12,873 nt of DNA. Origin: an uncultured Lachnospiraceae bacterium (GTDB taxonomy: Bacteria > Bacillota_A > Clostridia > Lachnospirales > Lachnospiraceae). A program made the position numbers and the translations under genes. Of the stretch, positions 1 through 6,075 are shown piece by piece. The stretch covers positions 1-12,873 of the forward strand of contig CADBNG010000254.1 of NCBI GenBank assembly GCA_902795985.1, in the 5' to 3' direction. Each line of letters begins with the position of its first letter. Positions within the stretch are counted from its first letter, which is position 1. A model generated the notes under the pieces. It saw only the letters and a program-made list of their open reading frames with translations, did no database searches and was not told the origin of the DNA.

Positions 1-590
1 ATGCCTTTGCGCACGCCGCCCGTGTTCAGTTCCAGGGCGATATCGCGCCGGATCAGTTCCGAGAGGATCGCGTCGATGACTTCCGCGTTCTCCGACGGGT
101 CGTAGAGTTCCCCTTTGCGCGTCCCGTAGCGGACGACGTAATCGAAATGCCCGAAGGAATCGATATCGTTGCCGGAAAGCAGTCGCTGAAGGGTCGTTTC
201 GAAATAGATCCGGAAGAATTCCCGGTCGTCCATGTCGAAATGCTCCCGGAAGTAGGGATCCTTCCCGATCATCGTATGGATGGACCCGATGACAAATTCG
301 AAGGGGTACTTCGCGAGAAACGCGTTGATTTCATCATTGCATTCCGGATTCAGTCCCATTTCCACGCCGATATGGACATCGATGCGGTCCGCGTATTCTT
401 TTTTCAGTTTCCGCAGCGCCGGGAAATAGTCCTCTGCCGGCATGATCCAGCCGCTGCCGAGGTCCATGTCGCAGTGATCCGTGATGCAGATTTCCTTCAT
501 TCCGAGGCGGATGGCCGCTTCGATGGTGGCTTCCGGCGGATTCTGGGAATCCAGCGAAAATACCGTATGCAGATGCCGGTCTCCGATCAT
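1..590 (-). CDS. PHP-family phosphatase, histidinol-phosphatase (HisJ/HisK) type, C-terminus cut by window edge
   Basis: Metal-dependent phosphoesterase of the PHP superfamily, most like histidinol-phosphatases, which remove phosphate from histidinol phosphate in histidine synthesis. 196 codons are visible and the frame is open at the left edge; full-length relatives are about 260-280 residues. Visible metal-site motifs, in order: HLH (residues 6-8), TDH (37-39), GVEMG (75-79), GSIHT (102-106) and GHFDYVVRYG (147-156). The start at 590 is chosen because AGGAGG (600-605) lies 9 nt upstream and because the ATG shares ATGA with the mnmA stop, which indicates translational coupling. No other his genes are in view, so the true substrate is open; a general PHP phosphatase is possible. 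Family assignment is firm, substrate is not. Confidence 0.85.
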   Translation of the reverse strand, partial: MIGDRHLHTVFSLDSQNPPEATIEAAIRLGMKEICITDHCDMDLGSGWIMPAEDYFPALRKLKKEYADRIDVHIGVEMGLNPECNDEINAFLAKYPFEFVIGSIHTMIGKDPYFREHFDMDDREFFRIYFETTLQRLLSGNDIDSFGHFDYVVRYGTRKGELYDPSENAEVIDAILSELIRRDIALELNTGGVRKG

Positions 591-1678
591 ATTATCGTTC
601 CTCCTGCTGCGATGCAGCCGTCCTTATATAATACCAGCGCCTGACCTTTTGCCGCCGCGCGCACGGGTTCGTCGAAAACGACCGTGATCTCATCTTCGCC
701 CGACCGCACCGCCGTACAGGGCGCGCCCCGGTGATTATAGCGGATCTTGCCGATGAAAGTGCCCCCCTCCTCCGCGCCTGTTCCGCGCGGAAGGTCCTCC
801 AGTGCCATGAACGATACTTTCCGCGCTTTTACGACTCTCGAGAAAAGCTCCTCGTTGCTGACGAGGACGACTTCGTTCGTTTCCGGACGGAGTTCCGAAA
901 CGAAGATTCTCTCGCCCATCGGAAGGCCGAGCCCCCGGCGCTGGCCGACCGTATAGTGGATCAGCCCTTTGTGCCGGCCGAGAACGGTGCCGTCCGGACG
1001 GACGAAATTGCCGGGGCAGGCCGGCGTACCGGTGTATTCTTCGATAAAACGGGCGTAGTCGTTATCCGGAACGAAGCAGATCTCCTGGCTGTCCGGCTTA
1101 TGGGCTACCGGAAGGCTCGCTTTTTGGGCAATCTCCCTCACCTCCGGTTTGGTATAACGCGCCAGCGGGAAGACCGTGCGCGCCAGCTGTTCCTGGGTCA
1201 GATTGTACAGCGCGTAAGTCTGGTCCTTCTCTTCCGCGTCCGAACCGCAGACCGCCAGACGGCCGTTCTCAAGCCGCCGGATATCCGCGTAATGGCCGGT
1301 CGCGATCCTGTCCGCCCCGATTTCAAGCGAACGGGTCAGCAGCGCTTCCCATTTCACATAGCGGTTGCAGGCAATGCAGGGGTTCGGGGTGCGGGCGTGA
1401 AGGTACTCATCGGTGAAATAATCGATGACTTTTTCCCGGAAAACATCCCGGAAATTCATGACATAATGAGGGATGCCGATCGCTTCGGCCACCCTTCTCG
1501 CGTCTTCCACCGCCGACAGGCCGCAGCATCCGCCCTGCTCTTCGACAGCCAGCGGATCCTCCTCCTGCCAGATCTGCATCGTGACGCCGATGACGTCATA
1601 TCCCTGTTCTTTTAAAAGAAGAGCTGCCACGGAGGAATCCACTCCCCCGGACATCCCGACTACGATCTTTTCAGACAT
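587..1678 (-). CDS. mnmA: tRNA-specific 2-thiouridylase MnmA
   Basis: Adenylates and thiolates U34 in the anticodon of Lys, Glu and Gln tRNAs (s2U34) in the cytoplasm, using sulfur from a cysteine desulfurase. It has 363 residues, normal for the family. The PP-loop ATP motif SGGVDSS is at residues 10-16. NPCIACN (99-105) carries Cys104, matching the catalytic Cys102 of E. coli by my alignment from memory, and SQEICF (197-202) carries Cys201, matching Cys199. GQRRGLG lies in the central domain and a beta-barrel C-terminal domain follows. It has its own promoter downstream of the iscRSU hairpin, and IscS encoded next door is the likely sulfur donor. The ribosome binding site (GGGA) is weak. Odd: Cys101 makes a CxxC with Cys104 where E. 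coli has Asp, and Cys51-Cys52 are extra. Its last four bases overlap the phosphatase gene. Confidence 0.96.
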   Translation of the reverse strand: MSEKIVVGMSGGVDSSVAALLLKEQGYDVIGVTMQIWQEEDPLAVEEQGGCCGLSAVEDARRVAEAIGIPHYVMNFRDVFREKVIDYFTDEYLHARTPNPCIACNRYVKWEALLTRSLEIGADRIATGHYADIRRLENGRLAVCGSDAEEKDQTYALYNLTQEQLARTVFPLARYTKPEVREIAQKASLPVAHKPDSQEICFVPDNDYARFIEEYTGTPACPGNFVRPDGTVLGRHKGLIHYTVGQRRGLGLPMGERIFVSELRPETNEVVLVSNEELFSRVVKARKVSFMALEDLPRGTGAEEGGTFIGKIRYNHRGAPCTAVRSGEDEITVVFDEPVRAAAKGQALVLYKDGCIAAGGTII

Positions 1679-1713
1679 ATTATTTCCCGTTCGTACGATG
1701 TTTCCGATGGATT

Positions 1714-1742
1714 ATTATAATGTGCGGATGAAACGAATACAA
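1714..1742 (-). promoter_or_regulatory. Sigma-A type promoter of mnmA
   Basis: Reading the minus strand, TTGTAT (1737-1742) is followed by exactly 17 nt and then a perfect TATAAT (1714-1719). Transcription would start near 1707, about 30 nt before the mnmA ATG. The position just downstream of the hairpin at 1760-1794 suggests mnmA and the phosphatase gene form a unit separate from iscRSU. Seen by eye only; no transcript data. Confidence 0.7.
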
Positions 1743-1759
1743 GAGCCGAGGCCGATGAT

Positions 1760-1794
1760 AAAACGCCCCGTTCTGAAAACAGACGGGACGTTTT
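1760..1794 (-). terminator. Rho-independent terminator after iscU
   Basis: On the minus strand AAAACGTCCCGTCTG pairs across a TTTT loop with CAGAACGGGGCGTTTT, with one bulged A and one G-U pair. The 3' arm ends in TTTT, then ATC. The hairpin lies 21 nt past the iscU stop and before the mnmA promoter, as expected for the end of the iscRSU transcript. The U-tract is short and partly in the stem, so some read-through into mnmA is plausible. Confidence 0.65.
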
Positions 1795-1815
1795 AACATT
1801 TTCCGGCAGCTTGTT

Positions 1816-2253
1816 TTAATAATCTTCTTCCTCTTCCCCTTCGCTGATATCGCTCTTTGGCTTCTGAAGGCCTTCGATGGTGATGCCGTGCTTTTCAGCG
1901 TAATCCCATAGGGCCGCATGGATTGCTTCCTCCGCCAGGAGGGAACAGTGGATCTTGACGGGGGGAAGTCCGTCAAGGGCTTCCATTACGGCTTTGTTGG
2001 TGACCTGAAGGGCTTCCTGAATCGTTTTGCCCTTGACCAGTTCCGTCGCCATGCTGGAAGTGGCGACCGCCGCGCCGCAGCCGAAGGTCTTGAACTTGCA
2101 GTCCCGGATGACTCCGTTCTCATCGATATCCAGATACATTCTCATAATATCGCCGCACTTCGCGTTTCCGACGGTTCCGACGCCGCTGGCGTTCTCGATC
2201 TCGCCGACGTTGCGGGGATTCTGAAAATGGTCCATTACTTTTTCGCTGTACAT
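1816..2253 (-). CDS. iscU: Iron-sulfur cluster scaffold protein, NifU/IscU type
   Basis: Scaffold on which IscS-derived sulfur and iron are assembled into [2Fe-2S]/[4Fe-4S] clusters before transfer to apo-proteins; cytoplasmic. It has 145 residues: the NifU N-terminal/IscU domain alone, with an acidic tail (residues about 134-145). The three cluster-ligand cysteines are present: Cys33 in NAKCGD with Asp35, Cys59 in FGCGAA and Cys103 in IHCS. Cys52 is an extra one. The LPPVK motif (96-100), the usual chaperone-recognition site of IscU, is intact. The start has AAGGGAG about 8 nt upstream. It follows iscS after 16 nt and ends the iscRSU unit. No hscA/hscB or ferredoxin gene accompanies it, typical of clostridial versions. 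The symbol nifU is an equally common label. Confidence 0.95.
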   Translation of the reverse strand: MYSEKVMDHFQNPRNVGEIENASGVGTVGNAKCGDIMRMYLDIDENGVIRDCKFKTFGCGAAVATSSMATELVKGKTIQEALQVTNKAVMEALDGLPPVKIHCSLLAEEAIHAALWDYAEKHGITIEGLQKPKSDISEGEEEEDY

Positions 2254-2269
2254 CTGTTTTTCTCCCTTA

Positions 2270-3460
2270 TTATAATAAAATGGCTTTCTTCTTTCCCGCT
2301 TTGTAATCCTCGTAGAGGGGGCTCATGCTCCGGAGCTGTTCCACGATCTCCTTTACCGCGTCCACCGCGGTGTCCGCATCCTCCATCGTGGTCTCGTCCG
2401 ATAAGGTGAGACGGAGCGAGCCGTGGGCGATCTCATGGGGAAGCCCGATGGCCAGGAGGACATGGGAAGGATCCAGCGAGCCGGAAGTGCAGGCCGAACC
2501 GGAGGAGGCGCAGATACCCTTCATGTCGAGCAGGATCAGCATGGATTCGCCTTCGATGAACTCAAAGCTGAGGTTGACGTTGTTCGGCAGGCGCTGTACC
2601 CGGTCGCCGTTCAGTCTGCAGTGAGGCACTTCCGTCGTCAGGCGTTCGATCATGTGATCGCGGATCTTCCGTTCTTTCGCCGTGCGCTCTTCCATCGTAT
2701 CCGCCGCGCGCTTTGCCGCAACGCCGTATCCGACGATGCCCGGAACGTTCTCCGTGCCGGCGCGCCGTTTGCGTTCCTGAGCTCCCCCGTGAATGAAGGA
2801 ACGGATCTTTACACCCTTGCGGATATATAAGAAGCCGATGCCCTTCGGGCCGTTGATCTTATGGCCGCTGGAGGAAAGCATGTCTATGTTCAGTTCGTCC
2901 ACATTGATCGGGACCTGGCCGAAGGCCTGGACGGCATCCGTATGGAATAAAATGCCGTTCTCCTTCGCGATGCGCCCGATCTCCCCGATGGGCTGGATCG
3001 TGCCGATCTCGTTGTTGGCGAACATAACGGAGATCAGGATGGTCTCCGGCGTGATCGACGCCTTCAGCTGCTCCAGATTCACGATGCCGTTTTCGTCCAC
3101 ATCCAGATAGGTGACTCTGGCGCCGCGCTGCTTTTCCAGATACTCGCAGGTATGAAGGATCGCGTGATGCTCGATCTTCGTCGTGATGATGTGATTGCCT
3201 TTGCCCGCCAGTGCTTCATAGGTCGCCGTAAGCGCCCAATTGTCGGATTCGCTGCCGCCGGCCGTGAAGTAGATCTCCTCAGTCTTTGCGCCGAGCACCT
3301 GCGCGATCTGCTCCCGTCCCCTGGTGATCGCTTCCTTGCTCTTTACACCGATGGAATAGATGCTGGAAGCATTTCCGTAGAATTCCGAAAAATACGGAAG
3401 CATGGCATCCAGCACTTCCGGCGCTGTCCGGGTTGTTGCCGCGTTGTCCAGATAGATCAT
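2270..3460 (-). CDS. iscS: Cysteine desulfurase, IscS/NifS type
   Basis: PLP-dependent enzyme that converts cysteine to alanine and carries the sulfur as a persulfide for Fe-S cluster assembly and tRNA thiolation. It has 396 residues, normal for group I desulfurases. YLDNAATT opens the protein (3-10); EHH (97-99) holds the His that stacks on PLP; HTDAVQ (173-178) contains the cofactor-binding Asp and Gln; Lys201 in SSGHKINGPKG is the Schiff-base lysine; Cys324 in SSGSACTSG is the persulfide cysteine, on the long loop of IscS-type enzymes. AGGAGG sits about 10 nt before the ATG. It lies between iscR and iscU on one transcript and is the obvious partner of IscU and MnmA. Whether it should be called nifS or iscS cannot be settled from sequence; no nitrogenase genes are in view. 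Confidence 0.96.
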   Translation of the reverse strand: MIYLDNAATTRTAPEVLDAMLPYFSEFYGNASSIYSIGVKSKEAITRGREQIAQVLGAKTEEIYFTAGGSESDNWALTATYEALAGKGNHIITTKIEHHAILHTCEYLEKQRGARVTYLDVDENGIVNLEQLKASITPETILISVMFANNEIGTIQPIGEIGRIAKENGILFHTDAVQAFGQVPINVDELNIDMLSSSGHKINGPKGIGFLYIRKGVKIRSFIHGGAQERKRRAGTENVPGIVGYGVAAKRAADTMEERTAKERKIRDHMIERLTTEVPHCRLNGDRVQRLPNNVNLSFEFIEGESMLILLDMKGICASSGSACTSGSLDPSHVLLAIGLPHEIAHGSLRLTLSDETTMEDADTAVDAVKEIVEQLRSMSPLYEDYKAGKKKAILL

Positions 3461-3485
3461 GTTGTTTGTCCTCCTGTATGCTGTT

Positions 3486-3503
3486 GAAAGCGCCGCCGCT
3501 TTC
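3486..3503 (-). other. Small hairpin in the iscR-iscS spacer
   Basis: GAAAGCG and CGCTTTC form a perfect 7-bp stem with a 4-nt loop in the 81-bp gap between iscR and iscS. No U-tract follows on the minus strand, so it is not a terminator by itself. It could mark an mRNA processing or stability point that separates regulator and enzyme expression; that role is inference. It ends 25 nt before the iscS start codon region. Confidence 0.35.
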
Positions 3504-3541
3504 CGAAACGGGCGGGCTTTCCAAATCTGGTCTGAATTATT

Positions 3542-4012
3542 CTATGCGCGATGGCTGCCGCACGATTGTACGTCTGTAACACCCTGCTGAGCCATCAGGG
3601 CTTTGCTCTCATGGATCAGCTCGCTGAGCATAATGGAATCCACAGTGCTCTCGATGGCGTCGTTGACCCGCTTCCAGACATATTTCGTCACGCAGAGATC
3701 GGAACCGGAGCAGCCGCCCTCTTCCATAAATCCGCTGCAGTCGACCGCTTTGAGATCGCCTTCCAGGGCCCGCAGCACATCACCGACCGAGATCGTATCG
3801 GCCGGTCTGGCCAGCCGGTATCCGCCCTGGGCGCCCCGGACGCTTTCCACAAGACCGGAGCGGCGCAGCAGACGCATCAGCTGTTCCAGATACGATTCGG
3901 AAAGATCCTGCCGGCCCGCGATGCTGGTAATGGATACTGCCTCTTCCCCGCCGTTCGCGGCAAGATCGACCAGGGCCCGCAGGCCGTATCGTCCTTTTGT
4001 AGATAGTTTCAT
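3542..4012 (-). CDS. iscR: Rrf2-family Fe-S-sensing transcriptional regulator, IscR-like
   Basis: DNA-binding regulator that senses Fe-S cluster supply and represses its own operon. It has 156 residues. The N-terminal winged helix-turn-helix starts with the Rrf2 signature MKLSTKGRYGLRAL (1-14) and includes the wing RGAQGGYRLARP (59-70). Three cysteines follow the DNA-binding domain: Cys92, Cys101 and Cys107 (C-x8-C-x5-C), close to the cluster-binding triplet of E. coli IscR (92, 98, 104), plus Cys151 near the end. These cysteines argue for IscR rather than the cysteine-metabolism regulator CymR, which does not use such a cluster triplet. The start has AGGAG 6 nt upstream. It is the first gene of iscR-iscS-iscU, and an inverted repeat just upstream of its coding region is a likely autoregulatory site. 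Confidence 0.93.
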   Translation of the reverse strand: MKLSTKGRYGLRALVDLAANGGEEAVSITSIAGRQDLSESYLEQLMRLLRRSGLVESVRGAQGGYRLARPADTISVGDVLRALEGDLKAVDCSGFMEEGGCSGSDLCVTKYVWKRVNDAIESTVDSIMLSELIHESKALMAQQGVTDVQSCGSHRA

Positions 4013-4036
4013 GACTGACTCCTGTACTGTTTTTTT

Positions 4037-4061
4037 AATCCCGACTGTTTTACTCGGGATT
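4037..4061 (-). promoter_or_regulatory. Inverted repeat at the iscR transcription start, candidate IscR operator
   Basis: AATCCCGA and TCGGGATT are exact inverted copies separated by 9 nt. The element begins 8 nt downstream of the -10 box of the iscR promoter, so it covers the predicted start point and early transcript. Placement and symmetry fit a repressor operator, most simply for IscR itself. In RNA the same bases would form an 8-bp 5' hairpin, so a leader function is an alternative. No consensus match was computed. Confidence 0.55.
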
Positions 4062-4069
4062 CTTTTCGA

Positions 4070-4098
4070 ACTATACCACGCCGCGCATGCACTGTCAA
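4070..4098 (-). promoter_or_regulatory. Strong sigma-A promoter of iscR-iscS-iscU
   Basis: The minus strand shows a perfect -35 TTGACA (4093-4098), a 17-nt spacer and TATAGT (4070-4075). Predicted transcription start is near 4063, giving a leader of about 50 nt that contains the 4037-4061 inverted repeat and the AGGAG ribosome binding site. A near-consensus promoter suggests high unrepressed output, which fits a repressor-controlled operon. Confidence 0.8.
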
Positions 4099-4224
4099 CT
4101 GCTTTCCTTTGTGTAAAGTCAGGATTTCTGCCGGTTTTTCAGGCAGATCGCAGCAGCAGAGTCCCTGCCGAATTCCTTTGTTAATTTTTACAAAAATCGA
4201 AAATAATTGTAGTCAAATGCAGCA

Positions 4225-4253
4225 TTGCCACCGGGCTGCGAAGAGGGTAAAAT
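4225..4253 (+). promoter_or_regulatory. Sigma-A type promoter of the methyltransferase gene
   Basis: TTGCCA (4225-4230), 17 nt, then TAAAAT (4248-4253), with a predicted start near 4260 and a 5' leader of about 40 nt that contains AGGAGG. It points away from the iscR promoter. The 126 bp between the two -35 boxes holds no gene; the only structure I see there is an imperfect AT-rich palindrome at 4178-4193. Confidence 0.6.
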
Positions 4254-4301
4254 AAATAAAGTATTGTGTTTTTTTTAACAAACCTACAGGAGGACTCTTT
4301 T

Positions 4302-5336
4302 ATGAACATGTACAAATGGGTCAGTCATCTGATCGCCGAACCCGACAAAAAACCCATGCCTATCCTTTCCTATCCGTCCGCGCAGCTGATGTTCATCCCG
4401 ATCATGGACCTTGTCACCGATCCCCGCTGCATGGCCATGGGCATGCGTCTGATCGCCGACCGTTACGATATGCCCTTTGCTCCGAGTTATATGGACCTTT
4501 CCGTAGAAGCGGAAGCCTTTGGCGCGAACTGCATCTATCAGGAAGATGAGATTCCCACGATCCGCGGCCAGCTGATCGAGACCCAGGAACAGGCCGACGC
4601 CCTTGTCGTTCCCGAAGTCGGCACCAAAAGAACGGCCAACGGCATCAGCTGCATCCGCAAAGCCAAGGCCCTCATCATCGACCGTCCGATCTTCGGCAAC
4701 TGCACCGGTCCGTTCTCCATGGCAGGCCGTCTGATGGACGTTAACGAGATCCTCCTTCTTTGCATCGAGGAGCCTGAACTTGTCCACACGGTTCTGGAAA
4801 AGACCACGGAATTCTGCATCAACTATGTCCGTGCCCAGAAGGAAGCCGGAGCAAACGGAATGATCATGGCCGAACCGCTGGCCGGACTGCTTTCCTATGA
4901 TCTGATGGAAGAATTCTCCTCTGCCTATGTCCGCCGCATCATCAACGAACTTCAGGATGAGAACTTTATCTTCCTTTATCACAACTGCGCGAACGCGATC
5001 GAATCCAAAGTCGATCAGCTCGCCACGCTCGGCGCGAAAATGTATCATTTCGGCGACAAGGCCGACATGTTCACTCTGCTGGAAAAAATGCCGAAAGACG
5101 TTATCATCATGGGCAACATCAGCCCGTCGGCCACTTTCAACGGCGGCAACGCGGACAAGGTCCGCCGCGAGACCCAGAAGCTGCTCCGTCCCGCAATGGT
5201 GAACAACAACTTCATTATCTCCTCCGGCTGCGATATTCCCTATGACACCCGTCTGGAAAACATCGAGGCGTTCTTCGATACCGTCAAACTCGGGTACTAC
5301 AAAGTCTATCTGTGGGACATCATCGACAAGCTTTAA
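4302..5336 (+). CDS. Uroporphyrinogen-decarboxylase superfamily corrinoid methyltransferase (MtaA/MtbA/CmuA-like)
   Basis: Predicted cytoplasmic zinc-dependent methyltransferase that would move a methyl group between a corrinoid protein and a thiol or other acceptor. It has 344 residues in a single TIM-barrel URO-D fold. The zinc signature of the methyltransferase branch is present: His227-x-Cys229 in YHNCANA and Cys310 in ISSGCDIP. True haem-pathway HemE lacks this triad, and no haem genes are nearby. The start at 4302 is preferred over an in-frame GTG at 4266 because AGGAGG (4288-4293) lies 8 nt upstream and would otherwise fall inside the coding region. It has its own promoter and sits upstream of the carbonyl-branch genes, so feeding methyl groups into or out of the pathway is a reasonable inference. 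No corrinoid protein of the MtaC/MtbC type is adjacent, so the partner is unknown. Confidence 0.85.
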   Translation: MNMYKWVSHLIAEPDKKPMPILSYPSAQLMFIPIMDLVTDPRCMAMGMRLIADRYDMPFAPSYMDLSVEAEAFGANCIYQEDEIPTIRGQLIETQEQADALVVPEVGTKRTANGISCIRKAKALIIDRPIFGNCTGPFSMAGRLMDVNEILLLCIEEPELVHTVLEKTTEFCINYVRAQKEAGANGMIMAEPLAGLLSYDLMEEFSSAYVRRIINELQDENFIFLYHNCANAIESKVDQLATLGAKMYHFGDKADMFTLLEKMPKDVIIMGNISPSATFNGGNADKVRRETQKLLRPAMVNNNFIISSGCDIPYDTRLENIEAFFDTVKLGYYKVYLWDIIDKL

Positions 5337-5339
5337 TCC

Positions 5340-5368
5340 TTGTTATTTCAGTCATTCTGTGTTATATT
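5340..5368 (+). promoter_or_regulatory. Promoter of the histidine-rich protein gene
   Basis: TTGTTA (5340-5345), 17 nt, then TATATT (5363-5368), starting 4 nt after the methyltransferase stop. Predicted start is near 5375, leaving an 85-nt leader before the ATG at 5460. I see no terminator hairpin between the methyltransferase stop and this promoter, so read-through from upstream is also possible. Confidence 0.55.
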
Positions 5369-5459
5369 TATTGGTACAAAATGCTGCAGAAACGACAGAG
5401 CTCCGAATCCCCAGGCTGAACCGGATCCGGAGAAATAACAATAAGGAATTCGTATTGCG

Positions 5460-5741
5460 ATGCACAAACTGAACCACCACGACCATCATGATCACGGCCA
5501 TGCGCACGAGCATGACCATGAGCACGCGCACGACCACGAAGGAACTCCCATGGAGGAACTGCTTGCCATGCTGAAATACATGGTCGGCCACAATGCCTCC
5601 CATGTTCAGGAGACCAAGGACCTGGCCGTGCAGCTGAAGGAGGAACGGCCCGAAATCTATGAGAAGATCTCGGCCGCCGTTGCGGAATTCGAAAACGGCA
5701 ACGCCCTCCTGGCCGAAGCGCTGGAGGAACTGAATCACTGA
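5460..5741 (+). CDS. Histidine-rich metal-binding small protein with C-terminal helical domain
   Basis: 93 residues. The first 26 residues carry 13 histidines, mostly in HxH repeats mixed with Asp and Glu, a classic nickel/zinc/cobalt-binding stretch. Residues 31-93 look like two or more amphipathic helices and contain LKYMVGHNASH (38-48), a pattern I associate with small clostridial His-rich proteins (Pfam-type domain of unknown function, possibly DUF8180; recalled, not searched). No signal peptide is visible, so it is probably cytoplasmic. Its place between a zinc methyltransferase and a CooT-like nickel protein suggests metal storage or delivery for the nickel enzymes of the acs cluster; this is inference. 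For the ATG at 5460 the AAGGAA is about 12 nt away, rather far. A second ATG at 5550 has AAGGAA 5 nt upstream and would give a 63-residue form without the histidines. Confidence 0.85.
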   Translation: MHKLNHHDHHDHGHAHEHDHEHAHDHEGTPMEELLAMLKYMVGHNASHVQETKDLAVQLKEERPEIYEKISAAVAEFENGNALLAEALEELNH

Positions 5742-5747
5742 TCACCC

Positions 5748-5791
5748 TGCTTTGAGCATTCCGGTACAGATTTTCCGGGATGCTCAAAGCA
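5748..5791 (+). terminator. Long hairpin after the histidine-rich gene, likely terminator or attenuator
   Basis: TGCTTTGAGCATTCCGG (5748-5764) pairs with CCGGGATGCTCAAAGCA (5775-5791) over 17 bp with one G-U pair and a 10-nt loop; the loop itself ends in TTTT. CGTTTATTTAT follows, a U-rich but interrupted tail. It starts 7 nt after the stop. Because I find no clear promoter between it and cooT, partial read-through may be how cooT and the next gene are expressed. Confidence 0.75.
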
Positions 5792-5817
5792 CGTTTATTT
5801 ATCCGGCTCTGCCGGGC

Positions 5818-5833
5818 ATCGGGAGGAACCGAT
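5818..5833 (+). promoter_or_regulatory. cooT ribosome binding site inside a small inverted repeat
   Basis: ATCGG (5818-5822) and CCGAT (5829-5833) flank GAGGAA, so the Shine-Dalgarno bases GGGAGGAA lie in and beside the loop of a 5-bp stem that ends one base before the ATG. A loop position usually leaves such a site accessible. It fixes the cooT start at 5835. A regulatory effect is speculative. Confidence 0.4.
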
Positions 5834-5834
5834 C

Positions 5835-6023
5835 ATGTGCTTATCCACTGTTTACCGCACCCAGATCTCCCCGGATAATATCATCATGAAGAACGTCCGG
5901 ACGATCGAATGCCACGGAAGCACGATTACCCTCACAGACCTTCTGGACCGCCAGATCACGATCAAAGGGGAACTGACGCAGGCCAACCTCACGGACGGCT
6001 ACGCGCTTGTCAAAGAATCCTGA
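5835..6023 (+). CDS. cooT: CooT-family small nickel-binding protein
   Basis: 62 residues, the usual size of CooT, a small dimeric nickel-binding protein first known from the coo (CO dehydrogenase) operon of Rhodospirillum rubrum, where Cys2 ligates nickel. Here the protein begins MCLSTVY, so Cys2 is conserved; Cys26-His27 are additional possible ligands. The pattern of short beta strands ending in a VxLVDG-like segment (here LTDGYALVKES) matches the family by my recollection. The start is supported by GGGAGGAA 6 nt upstream. It lies upstream of metF-acsF-acsD-acsCE-acsB, whose products include the nickel enzyme acetyl-CoA synthase, so a role in nickel delivery to CODH/ACS fits. How CooT itself acts is not settled even in characterised species. 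Confidence 0.85.
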   Translation: MCLSTVYRTQISPDNIIMKNVRTIECHGSTITLTDLLDRQITIKGELTQANLTDGYALVKES

Positions 6024-6075
6024 AGCCCCCGGGGATACCGCGGGTCCGCAACAGGTTTCCGGTGAGGCACGATTT

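Noticed and set aside
731..1615. 294-codon plus-strand frame opposite mnmA
   Set aside because: Antisense shadow of a strongly supported mnmA; no recognisable motif.
4266..4301. GTG start extending the methyltransferase by 12 residues
   Set aside because: It would place the AGGAGG ribosome binding site inside the coding region; the ATG at 4302 has ideal spacing.
4302..5336. Haem-pathway uroporphyrinogen decarboxylase HemE
   Set aside because: The zinc His-x-Cys...Cys triad and the lack of haem genes point to the methyltransferase branch.
6007..6075. TTG start extending the 76-residue protein upstream over the end of cooT
   Set aside because: No good ribosome binding site and the extension is low in plausible structure; the ATG at 6076 is better placed.
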